Notes: generated from the letters alone by a model not told the origin. A stretch of DNA of 64,000 nucleotides from Oscillatoria princeps RMCB-10 (GCA_019359235.1 JAHHHT010000033.1:1-64000); one strand, 5' to 3'. Positions 1 through 9,032 are shown, counted from the stretch's first letter. A program made the numbers and translations.

Positions 1-560
1 TAAGGGTTGGATGGCCAACGGATTGATTCTTTGGATTTAGCTATACTTATTTTAGCCAATCTGGAGTCGGGCCGGCTCCGGGGGGTGTAACCCCCCATCG
101 ATTCGCCAACAGCTTCTTGGAAATCGCAGCTATACAAACAAAGTCCGCCTACGCGGACTTTAGAGAGCGTGGCAAAGTAGACACCGGCTCTTGGAAATTC
201 ACGCTCGACTTGCCTTGCGGGAGCCGGCGCGGACGCCAGGAGAAAGCAAGGGCGTGTTATACTTGAATTTGGGGCGGCTGAGTCACCGGCAGCAGTCTAA
301 AATTTGGCAATTAGCCGGTGTTTCGTCTAATGCCTCAGCACCGGCTCCCCCTGCAAGGTCGATGGCTGTAGTCGATTAGTTTAATCCAGGACTTCAATTG
401 CCAAGGCGCTGGGAATGCACCCCCGGTATCATGCCGGCATCGCTGCCGGCGGCAGCCGGTTTAATCACCAACAGTTTTGCCGGAAAAGCTGAGGCTTTTC
501 CAGCCACCATGATAAAGATATCGCATCAATGCCAGCTATTTTAAGCTTCATACAAAAGCG
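1..560. repeat. Non-coding edge region with a dispersed repeat
   Basis: No convincing gene is visible. Positions about 100-165 carry a repeat with the perfect inverted core AAGTCCGC..GCGGACTT preceded by 'gctatacaaacaaagtccgc'. The same text is found inverted at about 61993-62040, and a diverged relative lies at about 30297-30395 (shared 'attcgccaacagc' lead-in). A short open frame at 191-379 has no recognisable similarity and I do not treat it as a gene. Confidence 0.6.
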
Positions 561-1621
561 CTAAATTGCATCGGGCAGTTCGTCTTCTATAAAGCGCAAG
601 CGAGGATATCGATAGGCGGCAAAAGTTATCAGCATGGCTAGCACTTCCAGCGTAATAAATAGCAGTCCAATTCCCCGACCTGGCCCCACGCCAATGATTT
701 GTCCAACGCTTCCGGCTAATAAACCGTCAGCTGCCATTAAAGGTTCAAAGATTCGGTCGGCTAGAGGGCCGGCGACGAGAGCAGCCAACGGGTAGGAAGA
801 CCAGCCGATCGTGCGTCGAACTGCAAATACTCTTCCCTGCAACTCTGGCGCGACTTTAGTCTGCAAAATTGTGTGGGTGGAACTCAGAAAAATTGCGGCG
901 CTGAAATAGGCAGCAAAGCCCGCTACAATAATCAGGGGAATGGAAGCCCGCAGTCCGAGGAGTAAAATGCCCAGACCGAGCAGCAGCTCAAAACCCAATA
1001 CCCCGTACATGCGACGTTTTGGGCCTCCCCAAACGCTCATCAGAATGCTCCCGACTACCATGCCGCTGCAAGCAATGGACTGCACAGTGCCCAGGACAGC
1101 GACAGGTGCGAAAGCTAGGATTAGCGGTGGGAACAACACCTGAGCGATACCAATGGCGAAGTTGCTGACAGCGATGAAAATTAGCAGCCCCAGCAGTCCC
1201 GGGCGGGCGGTGATGTAAGTCCAGGCGTAAGCCATTTCTCGCACCAGGCTTTGAGCGCCTGGTTTCCTGACAGTGGATGTCTTGGCATTAGGAAAGCGGA
1301 TGCTCAGCAGGGTTGCTAGGGAAAACAGGAAGGTGGCAAAGTCGGTGAGGATAATGCCCGGAAGGTGGATGAGGCTCAGAAGTCCAGCCGCCAGCATCGG
1401 CGCGAGGAACTGGGCAGCGGCTTCTCCTAGCTGAATCATCCCGCTGGTTCGATTTATAGCAAATACAGAAATGAGAGCGAACTGAGTGACTGAGCCGGTG
1501 TTTCATATACCCACACACCCAGAGCAAATTTAGTCAGAGCAGACCCCATCAGGGAGACAAGGTGTCCGAACCAGATGAGGAGGAAAACCCGCATTACTTG
1601 AGCTACAGGGCGACTTTCCAT
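561..1621 (-). pseudogene. MFS exporter relic (frameshift plus internal deletion)
   Basis: Remnant of a 12-helix major facilitator superfamily exporter of the type found beside cyanobacterial NRPS/PKS loci. The true N-terminus starts with ATG at 1621 (MESRPVAQVMRVFLLIWFGH) and runs in frame to about 1495 (ending VWVYE). There the frame slips near 'acaccggctc'. It resumes in the frame of the main open stretch (GSVTQFALISVFA), then joins NRTSGMIQLGEAAAQ directly. In intact members the segment after 'FALISVFA' continues for roughly 80-100 more residues before 'SGMIQLGEA', so a block holding several membrane helices is missing. The remaining 292-residue stretch holds the C-terminal helices. The start sits 2 bp from the stop of the thioesterase relic, so both were one operon. 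The family call is firm; the substrate is unknown. Confidence 0.8.
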
Positions 1622-1622
1622 C

Positions 1623-1900
1623 TCATTGATTCCCTGCCTTGAGGCAAGTTGCTAGCTGTTGAGCTACAAGTTGAACGTGGGGGGCTCGGAGAATGGCGTA
1701 GTGGTCGCCTGGAATTGGCTGGATATCTAATAAACCGCCAGTTGCTAATTCACCCCAGCCTTGGGTTGGGTCAAGCTTTACTTGCAACGGTTTCTCGCTG
1801 GTAGAAAAGAGGATAATTTTGCCCGGATACGGTTGGGGGATGTAGCTCGACATGGCTGCGCTGTTGGCTTGGAAACCCCCAGCAAAAACGCATCTAATTT
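1623..1900 (-). pseudogene. NRPS thioesterase-domain C-terminal relic
   Basis: About 76-90 residues match the end of a type I thioesterase domain of a non-ribosomal peptide synthetase: 'SYIPQPYPGKIILF', 'DPTQGWGELATGG', then 'IPGDHYAILRAPHVQLVAQQL'. The 'PGDHY' stretch carries the position of the catalytic histidine of such thioesterases. No Ser-containing GxSxG part and no adenylation, condensation or carrier domain is present upstream. The open frame begins right after a TGA near 1900, so this is the 3' tail of a once much longer gene. It lies between the downstream ATP-grasp gene and the MFS relic on the same strand, which marks the locus as a former peptide-synthetase cluster. Confidence 0.75.
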
Positions 1901-1938
1901 GCCCTCATTCGCTAGTGAGGTTAAAACTTCCGGATTTC

Positions 1939-3078
1939 TTAAGGTAGTTTTTGATAATCCCTGGCAAAAGCTTCTGCAATGATTTCAGACATCAGTTGTG
2001 CAAAAGGAATACTCGCCTGATGCAAGATGGTGCCGACGCAGGTTTGTCCATCCTCAAATAACGGAGAGATAGGCTGAGAAGAAATCCCGCAATTTGCGTT
2101 TACTTCCAGTACAAAAAGCTCTTCAGATGCGTTATTCATTCGGATGTCCACTCGTCCATATCCATTGCCATTTAGCGCACAGTAAGCACCCTTGCCTAAT
2201 TCGCAAATTTTGTCAGATAAAGGAGGAGTGACTAGATGGCAATGGAAAAAGCCTTCTATGCTTGTTTCCAAAAGGATTTGGTGAGATTTAACTTTCTCAA
2301 AGTTAGACAAGCTGTAATGAAATATAATTTCTAGAGGTGGATAGATTTTGAGTTGGTTGGGTTTGTCGGCGGAGCCTACAATCAATACAGTGAATTCACG
2401 TCCGTCGATAAAGCGTTCTACAAAAATATTGCTGAGATTAAAGTTGTATTCTATTTCTTCTTGAAGTAAATATTGTAAATGTTGACGAATTTCGTCATCA
2501 TTATGAACAACGGATTGCCTAGATAGTCCTATTCCTCCATAGTAATCAGATGGCTTGACAAGCAAGGGAGTCTTGAGACGATCGCAAGTCCCCTCAATAT
2601 CGTTGAAAGTTGAAATAACTTCGTAGGGTGCAGTTGATACACCGGATTGAAGAAAAGCCCGTTTCATGGAAATTTTGGACGAAGTGATATCGAAAAAATT
2701 AGAATCTGCTCCCGTAAAAATTATGCCTTTCTCTTCCAGCAGTTGAATAACGGAAATCCCAGGAAAACCGTCGATTTCATTGCCATCGCAAAAATTTAGG
2801 ACGATCGGAATAGACTCGTTTCTGGAAGCGGCTACTTCTTCTACAACCCCGTGCATATTTTCCAAGGTTATTGGCTGCCACTTCCACGCTAAACCCAGTT
2901 CGGCAAAGACATCTGCCAGCTCTTGACGACACCCTGGAGTGTCGTACTCTTCGCTCACCAATTCTTCACCTTTAATCTTGTAGGGAATAAACGCCCAGAC
3001 AAACAGCTTATCTCTAGATAAAGGCACTTCCTTTAGCCTCGATATTTCCTCCGTTATTTGTTTGCAAAAGATTAGCAT
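1939..3078 (-). CDS. ATP-grasp ligase, D-Ala-D-Ala ligase-like (copy B)
   Basis: Predicted ATP-dependent carboxylate-amine ligase of the ATP-grasp superfamily. It probably activates a carboxylate as acyl phosphate and joins it to an amine. Visible motifs: the P-loop-like 'LLVKP..YYGGIGLS' (residues about 172-186), 'VERFIDGREF' (220-229), and the metal-binding 'GRVDIRM' (308-314, Asp311) with 'LEVNANC' (324-330, Glu325 and Asn327). The layout matches D-alanine-D-alanine ligases, but at 379 aa it is somewhat longer and the substrate loops differ. It is about half identical by eye to copy A at 4805-5968. The ATG at 3078 overlaps the end of the ABC exporter gene by about 65 bp. Alignment with copy A suggests the conserved part begins near residue 16-23, so a non-ATG start further in is possible. 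Fourth and last intact gene of the amidinotransferase operon. Confidence 0.85.
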   Translation of the reverse strand: MLIFCKQITEEISRLKEVPLSRDKLFVWAFIPYKIKGEELVSEEYDTPGCRQELADVFAELGLAWKWQPITLENMHGVVEEVAASRNESIPIVLNFCDGNEIDGFPGISVIQLLEEKGIIFTGADSNFFDITSSKISMKRAFLQSGVSTAPYEVISTFNDIEGTCDRLKTPLLVKPSDYYGGIGLSRQSVVHNDDEIRQHLQYLLQEEIEYNFNLSNIFVERFIDGREFTVLIVGSADKPNQLKIYPPLEIIFHYSLSNFEKVKSHQILLETSIEGFFHCHLVTPPLSDKICELGKGAYCALNGNGYGRVDIRMNNASEELFVLEVNANCGISSQPISPLFEDGQTCVGTILHQASIPFAQLMSEIIAEAFARDYQKLP

Positions 3079-4773
3079 AAAGCCCTCCTTGTTGAATCAA
3101 ATCTTCATGGCGACCTCTAGCTACGATCCGCCCGTTTTCCATCAGAAAAATTACGTCTGCACGCAACGCCTGAGCGATCCGGTGGGTGATAACAATGACT
3201 GTGATATTTTTAGAGATGCGATCAATCGTAGCAAGAATGCCTGCTTCCGTCACCGGATCTAGGGCAGATGTCGCTTCATCAAGAATCAGAATAGCTGGCT
3301 CTCTGACTAATGCTCTCGCGAGGGCGATTCTTTGGCGTTGTCCCCCTGATAGCTGTCCGCCTCTATTTCCTACAACTGTATCATAGCCTTGGGGTAAGGT
3401 CAAGATAAAATTGTGAATTTCTGCGGATTTAGCTGCGGCTTCTATCTGCTCGTCAGTCGCTTCTAGATAGCCCATGCGAATGTTTTCTCGCACGGTCGTG
3501 TTAAACAGAATTACCTCTTGTGAAACCAGTCCAATTTGAGACCGGAGCGAGCTTTGAGTGCCAGTTCGCAAATCCACTTTATCAAACATAATTCGCCCAT
3601 CATCAGGATCGCACAGTCGCATCAGTAAATTGACAATTGTACTTTTACCCGCTCCAGAAGTCCCGACAATGACGACAAATTCACCCGCTCGGATCTTCAG
3701 AGATAGGTTTTTAATCCCTACTCTCTCTTTCGAGTAGCTAAAGCTGACATTATCAAAGTAGATTTCTTTCTGTAAATGAGGCAGATTAACCGCCTCATTT
3801 ACATCTCGCACTTGCGGCATTTCCGCCAAAATAACGCAAATGCGTTGCAGGGATGTCACCCCTTCTATCAAATAAGGCAGTGCCGAAGTAAAGCTGAGGA
3901 TGTTGAGATTCAATCCTAGCAACAAAACCTGATAAGAGACCAGCGTTCCTACGGTAATCCAATTCCAGTAGGCCATCGCTGCACTGATACTGAAAATAAT
4001 CACCTGCACTAGGGCAAAAGTTACAGTGGGAAGTTTTTGCACCAGATAGGATAGAAATTTAGCCCGGACATAAACCCTTTTTAAGTCATTGAGATCGTCT
4101 AAAAACCGAGCAGACATTTGTTTTTCCAGTCCGAATGCCTTGACAACGGACTGGGAGAGAATATTTTCTTCTACTATGCTGGCAATGTATCCTTCCTTTT
4201 GCCGCAATTGATAACCTTCCTCAGTAGCGCGTCGTGCAATTTTGACGGGGCGATGGTACAGACCGTTAAACCCATACAACTGAGAACAGCCAACTGCCAG
4301 TTGAGGGAGAAAATAAAAATAGCAGACAACAGGATATTACTCAAGTCTAAAACAACGATTGCTAACCCCCTAGTCAGACTATTTTCTACTTTATCGACAT
4401 CGGCTATAAAACAGTTGACAATATCACCGGGTGAACGCCGCCCAAAAAATTCCATCGAAAGACTTTGGATGCGATCGAATAGAGAACGGCGGATATCGTT
4501 GCTCACTAGAACGCCAAAACGTGCGGTAAAAAATTCTCCCAACAAACCAACCAATGCAAATAGAATCGCTCCTCCGCCCAATAGCAACAGAATTCCTACC
4601 AAAAAACCATACCTTTGAGGGATAATTGCTTCGTCAATGATGATTTTTAAACTTATCCTCATAACCGAGTCAAAGGCGGCTTCAAAAATTTGACCGCTCA
4701 AGAGGAAAAACGCCAGCCATCGATAGGGGGCGATATATTGATTGACGACTTTCAGGAACCAAATAATCTGCAT
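3014..4773 (-). pseudogene. ABC exporter (TMD-NBD), split by a one-base frameshift
   Basis: Half-size ABC exporter, membrane domain followed by ATPase, likely exporting the product of the surrounding cluster. The N-terminal fragment (4773 down to about 4250) holds the first transmembrane helices. The C-terminal fragment resumes at about 4250 with 'KIARRATEEGYQLRQKEG' and carries the remaining helices, Walker A 'GTSGAGKST', signature 'LSGGQRQR', Walker B 'ILILDEA' and the H-loop 'VITHRIA'. The two frames overlap. The join that restores the family sequence is at the run of four G (plus strand) at 4247-4250, so one missing base explains the split. Everything else looks intact, so this is either a recent mutation or an assembly error. 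The gene is 31 bp downstream of ATP-grasp copy A and overlaps copy B. Confidence 0.85.
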
Positions 4774-4804
4774 TTAACTGGGTGTATAGGGAGTTTAAAC
4801 TAAC

Positions 4805-5968
4805 CTAAAAAAAATTCTCTAATGAATCGATCGCCAATTGTCTTTTAGTAAAATACCTAGTCAAAGCCTCGGCGATGATTTCTGACATCAGTTGCGGAAA
4901 CGCAATCTCGGAAAGGTACAAAATAGTGCCAACAGAGGTGGCATTCGGATCGGAAAAATCAAACAGAGGCTTAGAAGAAATGGCGCAGTTAGAATTCACC
5001 TCAAGAACGAAGAGTTCTTGGGACACTTTATCCATACGCAAATCAACCCGTCCATATCCATTGCCATCTACTACACAGTAGGCACGCTGGGCTAAATCGC
5101 CAAGCCTCTTATGCAATTCTGGTTCAGTCAGTTGGTAATAGCAAAACTGTTCTTCTGGTAATAAAGAAGCTTCTCCTTCATTTTTGCCCCAATAACGATA
5201 ATGAGACAAAAATCTTTCCGTTTCAGGCAAGCTAGGGTGAAATACCCGCTCCAAAGATGGATAGATTTTGAGATTTTCTGGCTGTTTTGCAGACCCCAAA
5301 ACGAAGAGAGCAAATTCTCTGCCATTGATAAATTGTTCTACAACAATACCGTTTTGCGGACATTGCTTACCATGTTCTGCTTGCAGCAAACGTTGAACTT
5401 GTACCCTCACCTGTTCATCATTTTCAACAACCGAATCTAGCCAAATTCCCTGACTCGCAGTAGAAACTGCTGGTTTCACAATCAGAGGAGTACCCAGACG
5501 CTGGCAAATTCCCTGAATGCAGTTCGAGTCTGAAATTGCTTCATAGCGAGCAGTCGCTACACCAGTTTCAACAAAGGTACGTTTCATTCTAATTTTGGAT
5601 ATAGTCAGGTATTCAAAATTAGAGTCTGCACCTGTAAAAATAATCCCTTTCTCTTCCAGCAGCTTGATTACAGAAAGACCGGGATACCCGTCAACTTCAT
5701 CAAAACCATCGCAATAGTTCAGCACCACAGGAGTATAGTCACGACTAGAAGCTACTACCTCCTCAACAACTGCGTGCATATTCTCTAAGGTAATTGGCTG
5801 CCATTTCCATTTTATGCCGAGTTCCGCAAAAACTCTTGCTAGTTCTTGACGATAGCCCGGATTGTCATAGAATTCTCCTATTAACCCTTGTGGTGTCATT
5901 CGGTAGGGAATAAATGCCCAGACCAAGAGATTCTCTTTCGGTATAGGTAAGGTCTGAAAAGTTGTCAT
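4805..5968 (-). CDS. ATP-grasp ligase, D-Ala-D-Ala ligase-like (copy A)
   Basis: Paralog of the ligase at 1939-3078, 387 aa. The same core is present: 'LIVKP' (162-166) with the following 'STASQGIWLDSVV' loop, 'VVEQFINGREF' (209-219), 'GRVDLRM' (306-312, Asp309) and 'LEVNSNC' (322-328, Glu323 and Asn325). ATG at 5968 gives MTTFQTLPIPKENLLVWAFI. It follows the amidinotransferase by 18 bp, so the two are almost certainly cotranscribed. Two diverged copies in one operon suggest two successive peptide-bond-like ligations, or ligation of two different acceptors. This is inference; nothing in the sequence fixes the substrates. Function as an ordinary cell-wall Ddl is unlikely given the context and the two copies. 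Confidence 0.87.
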   Translation of the reverse strand: MTTFQTLPIPKENLLVWAFIPYRMTPQGLIGEFYDNPGYRQELARVFAELGIKWKWQPITLENMHAVVEEVVASSRDYTPVVLNYCDGFDEVDGYPGLSVIKLLEEKGIIFTGADSNFEYLTISKIRMKRTFVETGVATARYEAISDSNCIQGICQRLGTPLIVKPAVSTASQGIWLDSVVENDEQVRVQVQRLLQAEHGKQCPQNGIVVEQFINGREFALFVLGSAKQPENLKIYPSLERVFHPSLPETERFLSHYRYWGKNEGEASLLPEEQFCYYQLTEPELHKRLGDLAQRAYCVVDGNGYGRVDLRMDKVSQELFVLEVNSNCAISSKPLFDFSDPNATSVGTILYLSEIAFPQLMSEIIAEALTRYFTKRQLAIDSLENFF

Positions 5969-5986
5969 GTTTCTCTCTTTCCCAGT

Positions 5987-7030
5987 TTATTGATAGTAAT
6001 CTTCCAAATTTCCACTTCGCCGCACGTCCAGGGTCACGCAGTGAAAACCTCCGCCTAACGTCCTGGCGTGTCGGATTTGCAAAGGAATCACATCAACGCC
6101 ATGTTTCTCAAGCTCTCCGATCAGTGGACGTTGGTTTCGATCGACAATGGCTAAATTGGGATTTACCATCAACAGGTTCATCCCAACCCATTTAGAGCTT
6201 AACTCGGTCTTTGTTTGATAACCAATGTCAACAATATCTTCCAAATAGATAACATCCCAATTTTTGAATAGTTCTGGCAAATTTTGTTCGCCTACTCTTT
6301 CGGCATTCACTACGACCAACCCAGGGCGAATGAGCGCGAAAGTAGAATCTATATGAACTCCAGAGTAGAGGTTGTCATAGATGTGTACTCTGTACTCATC
6401 GCCCAAAACTGTCTGTAGCCATTGCGCTCCCAACTGATTTCCACTATCGGAAACCAGATAGATTAAGTCTCGTCCCATTCGCAATACATTGGCGGCATCA
6501 AATACCGGCTCGTGGTCTTTGATAGCAAAGGAGTTAGGGTCATCAAGGTTATAAATATCGTCAGCTAATCGAGGCTTGGGTGCTGAAATCCATTTCGCTC
6601 CACTCTGCAAGTAATCTAGAAGAATGGATTTGTAAGAGAGGGTTTCAAAAAAGCGGGAACGAAAGACCATTGGAGTTTCGATAATCCACGTCCCAATGGC
6701 CAGCATTAAATCTCTGGGACAGTAATTATATTGACCGTCGGCTTTCCAATCAGGAGTACGAAACTTGACAGAATGATCGGCGATATCAGGACGCTTAACC
6801 GTAACGCCTAGTTTTTGAAGAGTTTGTATGAGTATGTCCAAATCTTCTTCAGTTTCTTCGATAATGCGATCGCTATATCGACCAGATGGGATATTTTCAA
6901 GGCTGCCATAGTTTCTGTAGTCGATGGCAAATAGTCCTAAGTCAGGGCTAGGAATCTGTGCGTCGGTGGCACGTCCGACAATAATTTCTTCAAGAGGGTC
7001 CCACTCGTTGTGAACGTTGACTTTGCTCAT
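5987..7030 (-). CDS. Glycine-amidinotransferase family enzyme
   Basis: Transfers the amidino group of arginine to an amine acceptor, releasing ornithine. The family includes mammalian AGAT, streptomycin StrB, and cyanotoxin enzymes CyrA (cylindrospermopsin) and SxtG (saxitoxin). At 347 aa it has the length of the bacterial secondary-metabolite members. The Cys-His-Asp triad is visible: Asp178 in 'EPVFDAAN', His226 in 'GVHIDST', and nucleophile Cys331 in 'GGGFHCVTLDVRR'. The N-terminus 'VNVHNEWDPLEEIIVGR' is the usual family start. First gene of the minus-strand operon with both ATP-grasp ligases and the ABC exporter. No strong Shine-Dalgarno is seen. The acceptor cannot be read from sequence, so calling it a CyrA or SxtG equivalent would be overreach. 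Confidence 0.92.
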   Translation of the reverse strand: MSKVNVHNEWDPLEEIIVGRATDAQIPSPDLGLFAIDYRNYGSLENIPSGRYSDRIIEETEEDLDILIQTLQKLGVTVKRPDIADHSVKFRTPDWKADGQYNYCPRDLMLAIGTWIIETPMVFRSRFFETLSYKSILLDYLQSGAKWISAPKPRLADDIYNLDDPNSFAIKDHEPVFDAANVLRMGRDLIYLVSDSGNQLGAQWLQTVLGDEYRVHIYDNLYSGVHIDSTFALIRPGLVVVNAERVGEQNLPELFKNWDVIYLEDIVDIGYQTKTELSSKWVGMNLLMVNPNLAIVDRNQRPLIGELEKHGVDVIPLQIRHARTLGGGFHCVTLDVRRSGNLEDYYQ

Positions 7031-7602
7031 TGATATTTAGTCGCAGTAAATTTTAGGTTTGACCAAAACAAATCACTTTAAAGGTGTAAATTGAATCTGG
7101 TTCTGGGGCGACCGCCCCGCCGATTTGTTTGAGCTGTGAAGATAGATTGTTTCTATAGTCATTGTCATCCCAACCCTGCGGTTAAACACACTCCTAGTAA
7201 ATTCGATAGCCAATGCTCCTGTAGGTTTTGCCGTACAGCCGCCATGTTATTAAGACGATTCCCAAGAGCCATTCCTGAATTTTTTGAGTTAGATCACCCA
7301 TTTTATCTGGGCGAACGCATCCAAATCCGCATCGACGATAAAAGGGCTAGACTAACTCATAAAAAAGTGTTTATGGTTGTGTAGTTGCGATGGGGCGCGT
7401 TCATCGCAACTGCGAACCCAAGCTTTCAGTTACCCGCCAACATTAAGCAAAAGGAACGGAGAACAGGAAACCGCCCTCGGTGTAATGTCTAAGCGTTAAT
7501 CGAGTCGCGATCTCTCACCCTTATAGCGGTTCTCGAATAAATGAGGTACAATCGTAAAAATTGTTGTTTTTTTTGTAAAAATGAAAGCCTACTCCCTTGA
7601 CT
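7031..7602. other. Promoter-side spacer of the amidinotransferase operon
   Basis: A 570-bp stretch between the amidinotransferase and the ketosynthase relic. An 82-codon frame on the plus strand (7136-7384) has no recognisable features and I do not call it. The region should contain the operon promoter on the minus strand, but I see no clear -10/-35 pair I would defend. Confidence 0.5.
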
Positions 7603-8012
7603 TCATATGCCAATAAATACTTCTGTTTTTGACCCGGCAAGTTTTTCCGGCATCTGCCCCCCATCTTCCAGGGCTTCCCAGGCTACTTCCAGCAACAGCC
7701 GCTGCTCGGGGTCTATGCTTGATGCCTCTCGCGGAGAAATCCCGAAAACTTCCGCATCAAATTCGTCTATTTTATCTACGAAGCCGCCCCAGCGGTTTCG
7801 GATTTTGCCCGGTTTGGCCCCGTCTGTGTCATAGAAATTATCCAAGTTCCAGTGGTCTTCTGACACCTCGGTAATGCATCTACGCCATCTCGCAGCAGTT
7901 TCCAGAAGGCTTCTGGACTGTTGGCACCGCCAGGGAAGCGGTAGCCTGTACCTATAATAGCGCTCGGCTCCTTTTCTGAGGAATTTGCGGAATTTGATGT
8001 ATTTTGAGTCAT
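7603..8012 (-). pseudogene. Type I PKS ketosynthase N-terminal relic
   Basis: Start of a polyketide synthase gene. ATG at 8012 gives [20 protein letters not shown], then '[17 protein letters not shown]', the classic N-terminus of a type I ketosynthase. The frame is lost near 7876 (one base missing between 'GATGC' and 'ATTACC'). It continues in the next frame as '[18 protein letters not shown]', '[19 protein letters not shown]' and 'DPEQRLLLEVAWEALED'. It ends at 'VFIGI' with a TGA, well before the active-site Cys. Only about a quarter of the KS domain survives. It lies upstream of the amidinotransferase on the same strand, as expected for a former PKS module in the cluster. Confidence 0.85.
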
Positions 8013-8039
8013 TGTTGGCGATTTGGGGTAGGTGGAGCG

Positions 8040-8200
8040 CGTTGGCGTAGCCGCCGCGAAGCGGCATCGCACTCTCTACTTCTTCAAAGTTGTGCCAATT
8101 CCAAGAAAAATAGAGGGGCGATCTTTTCCTAGCTGCCGTAATTTTGATATTTAACCAGGGGGCGATCGCGCTCTCTACTTCTTCAAAGTTAGGTCAATAC
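8040..8200. repeat. Short direct repeat and PLRGGYAN-type dispersed repeat
   Basis: The text 'ctctctacttcttcaaagtt' occurs at about 8071-8090 and again at about 8172-8191, each preceded by a 'gcatcgc/gatcgc' box, about 100 bp apart. Next to it, about 8035-8066, is the GC-rich palindromic text 'gccgccgcgaagcggc' that recurs widely in filamentous cyanobacteria. A HIP1 octamer (GCGATCGC) lies at about 8162-8169. Confidence 0.55.
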
Positions 8201-8245
8201 CCAATGAATCAGCCTGGACAAGCTACTACAGGAGCGACCCTTGTA

Positions 8246-9032
8246 CTACGATACTATCCGAATAGTTATTTCGTAGATACTCCCTTCATCGGGATTACTG
8301 ACTGCATAAGTAAAATAGCCGGATTGGTGATCTTGCGGTATGTTTAGGTATCCGACTTTGTCATCCGAGCTTACCGAGTCATAATCCCACAATTCAATTG
8401 TGGTTCCATTTTGGGGCATTTGGAAACTATAACCCAGCTCTTTTGTTTGCTGCGAATTGATTTCTTTGTATTTTCCCGAATCCGGCCATATTTTCTTGCC
8501 GTCCACTTTTACGTACAGATCATCGGCTCCTGCAAAAAAGTGATCGAGTCCTTCGATCACCGAGACTCCTGCACCTGCGCCACCAGCAGCACCACCAGCA
8601 GCTGCAGCAGCAATAAGTACAACACCAGCACCCGTAGCAAGACCTGCAACAGCCACACCAGCAGCTGCAGCAGCACCAATTGCACCAAATATGCCTCTTG
8701 CAACGTCGCTAATACCTGAAGATGGTTTGATACACTTTACACTGACAAGGGTTAAAGTTTTGTTCGTGAGCTTGTCCACTCGGATTGATGATGTGAGGTC
8801 ATTAAAATCTGCGCCTACGAAAGGAGTATCACTCGTAAAACTCTTAGAACGGCCTGAAAATCCTGCATGTTCATAGAGAATAGAGAGTGACCTTTAATCC
8901 GTTAGGAACTTTCAATGAACTCAGTTGATCGTTACCGATTGTCAAGCTAGAGATATCATAACTTCCCTCATCAAGTTCCTGACTGGGGCCGCTATAGTTC
9001 TCATCTCGGTAAATCACTACCTTGAATGACAT
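8246..9032 (-). pseudogene. Beta/gamma-crystallin domain protein broken by a 7-bp tandem duplication
   Basis: ATG at 9032 has an excellent Shine-Dalgarno (AGGAGG about 9 nt upstream). The first motif reads 'VVIYRDENYSGPSQELDEG', a beta/gamma-crystallin Greek-key strand pattern, ending 'LKVPNGLKVTLYS' and a stop. The second crystallin motif continues in another frame as 'LYEHAGFSGRSKSF', 'DFNDLTSSIRVDKL'. The break is an exact duplication of TCTCTAT (plus strand atagaga twice, 8873-8886); removing one copy joins the motifs perfectly. The remaining 177-residue frame holds an Ala/Gly-rich hydrophobic segment of about 50 residues, then a C2-like domain ('DDLYVKVDGKKIWPDSGKY', 'IELWDYDSVSSDDKVGYL'). 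Repaired, the protein would be about 260 aa and probably calcium-binding. Slipped-strand switching is possible. Confidence 0.75.

Noticed and set aside
191-379. 62-residue open frame
   Set aside because: Lies across repeat text, composition is biased, no ribosome site and no similarity recognised.
1939-5968. ATP-grasp genes as cell-wall ddl or as mysD of mycosporine synthesis
   Set aside because: Two copies in an export operon with an amidinotransferase do not fit murein synthesis, and no mysA-C genes are present.
5987-7030. Direct call as cyrA or sxtG
   Set aside because: Neither a cylindrospermopsin nor a saxitoxin gene set is present, and the triad is shared by the whole family.
7136-7384. 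82-residue open frame upstream of the amidinotransferase
   Set aside because: No family features, no Shine-Dalgarno, opposite strand to the operon; Cys/His content looks accidental.
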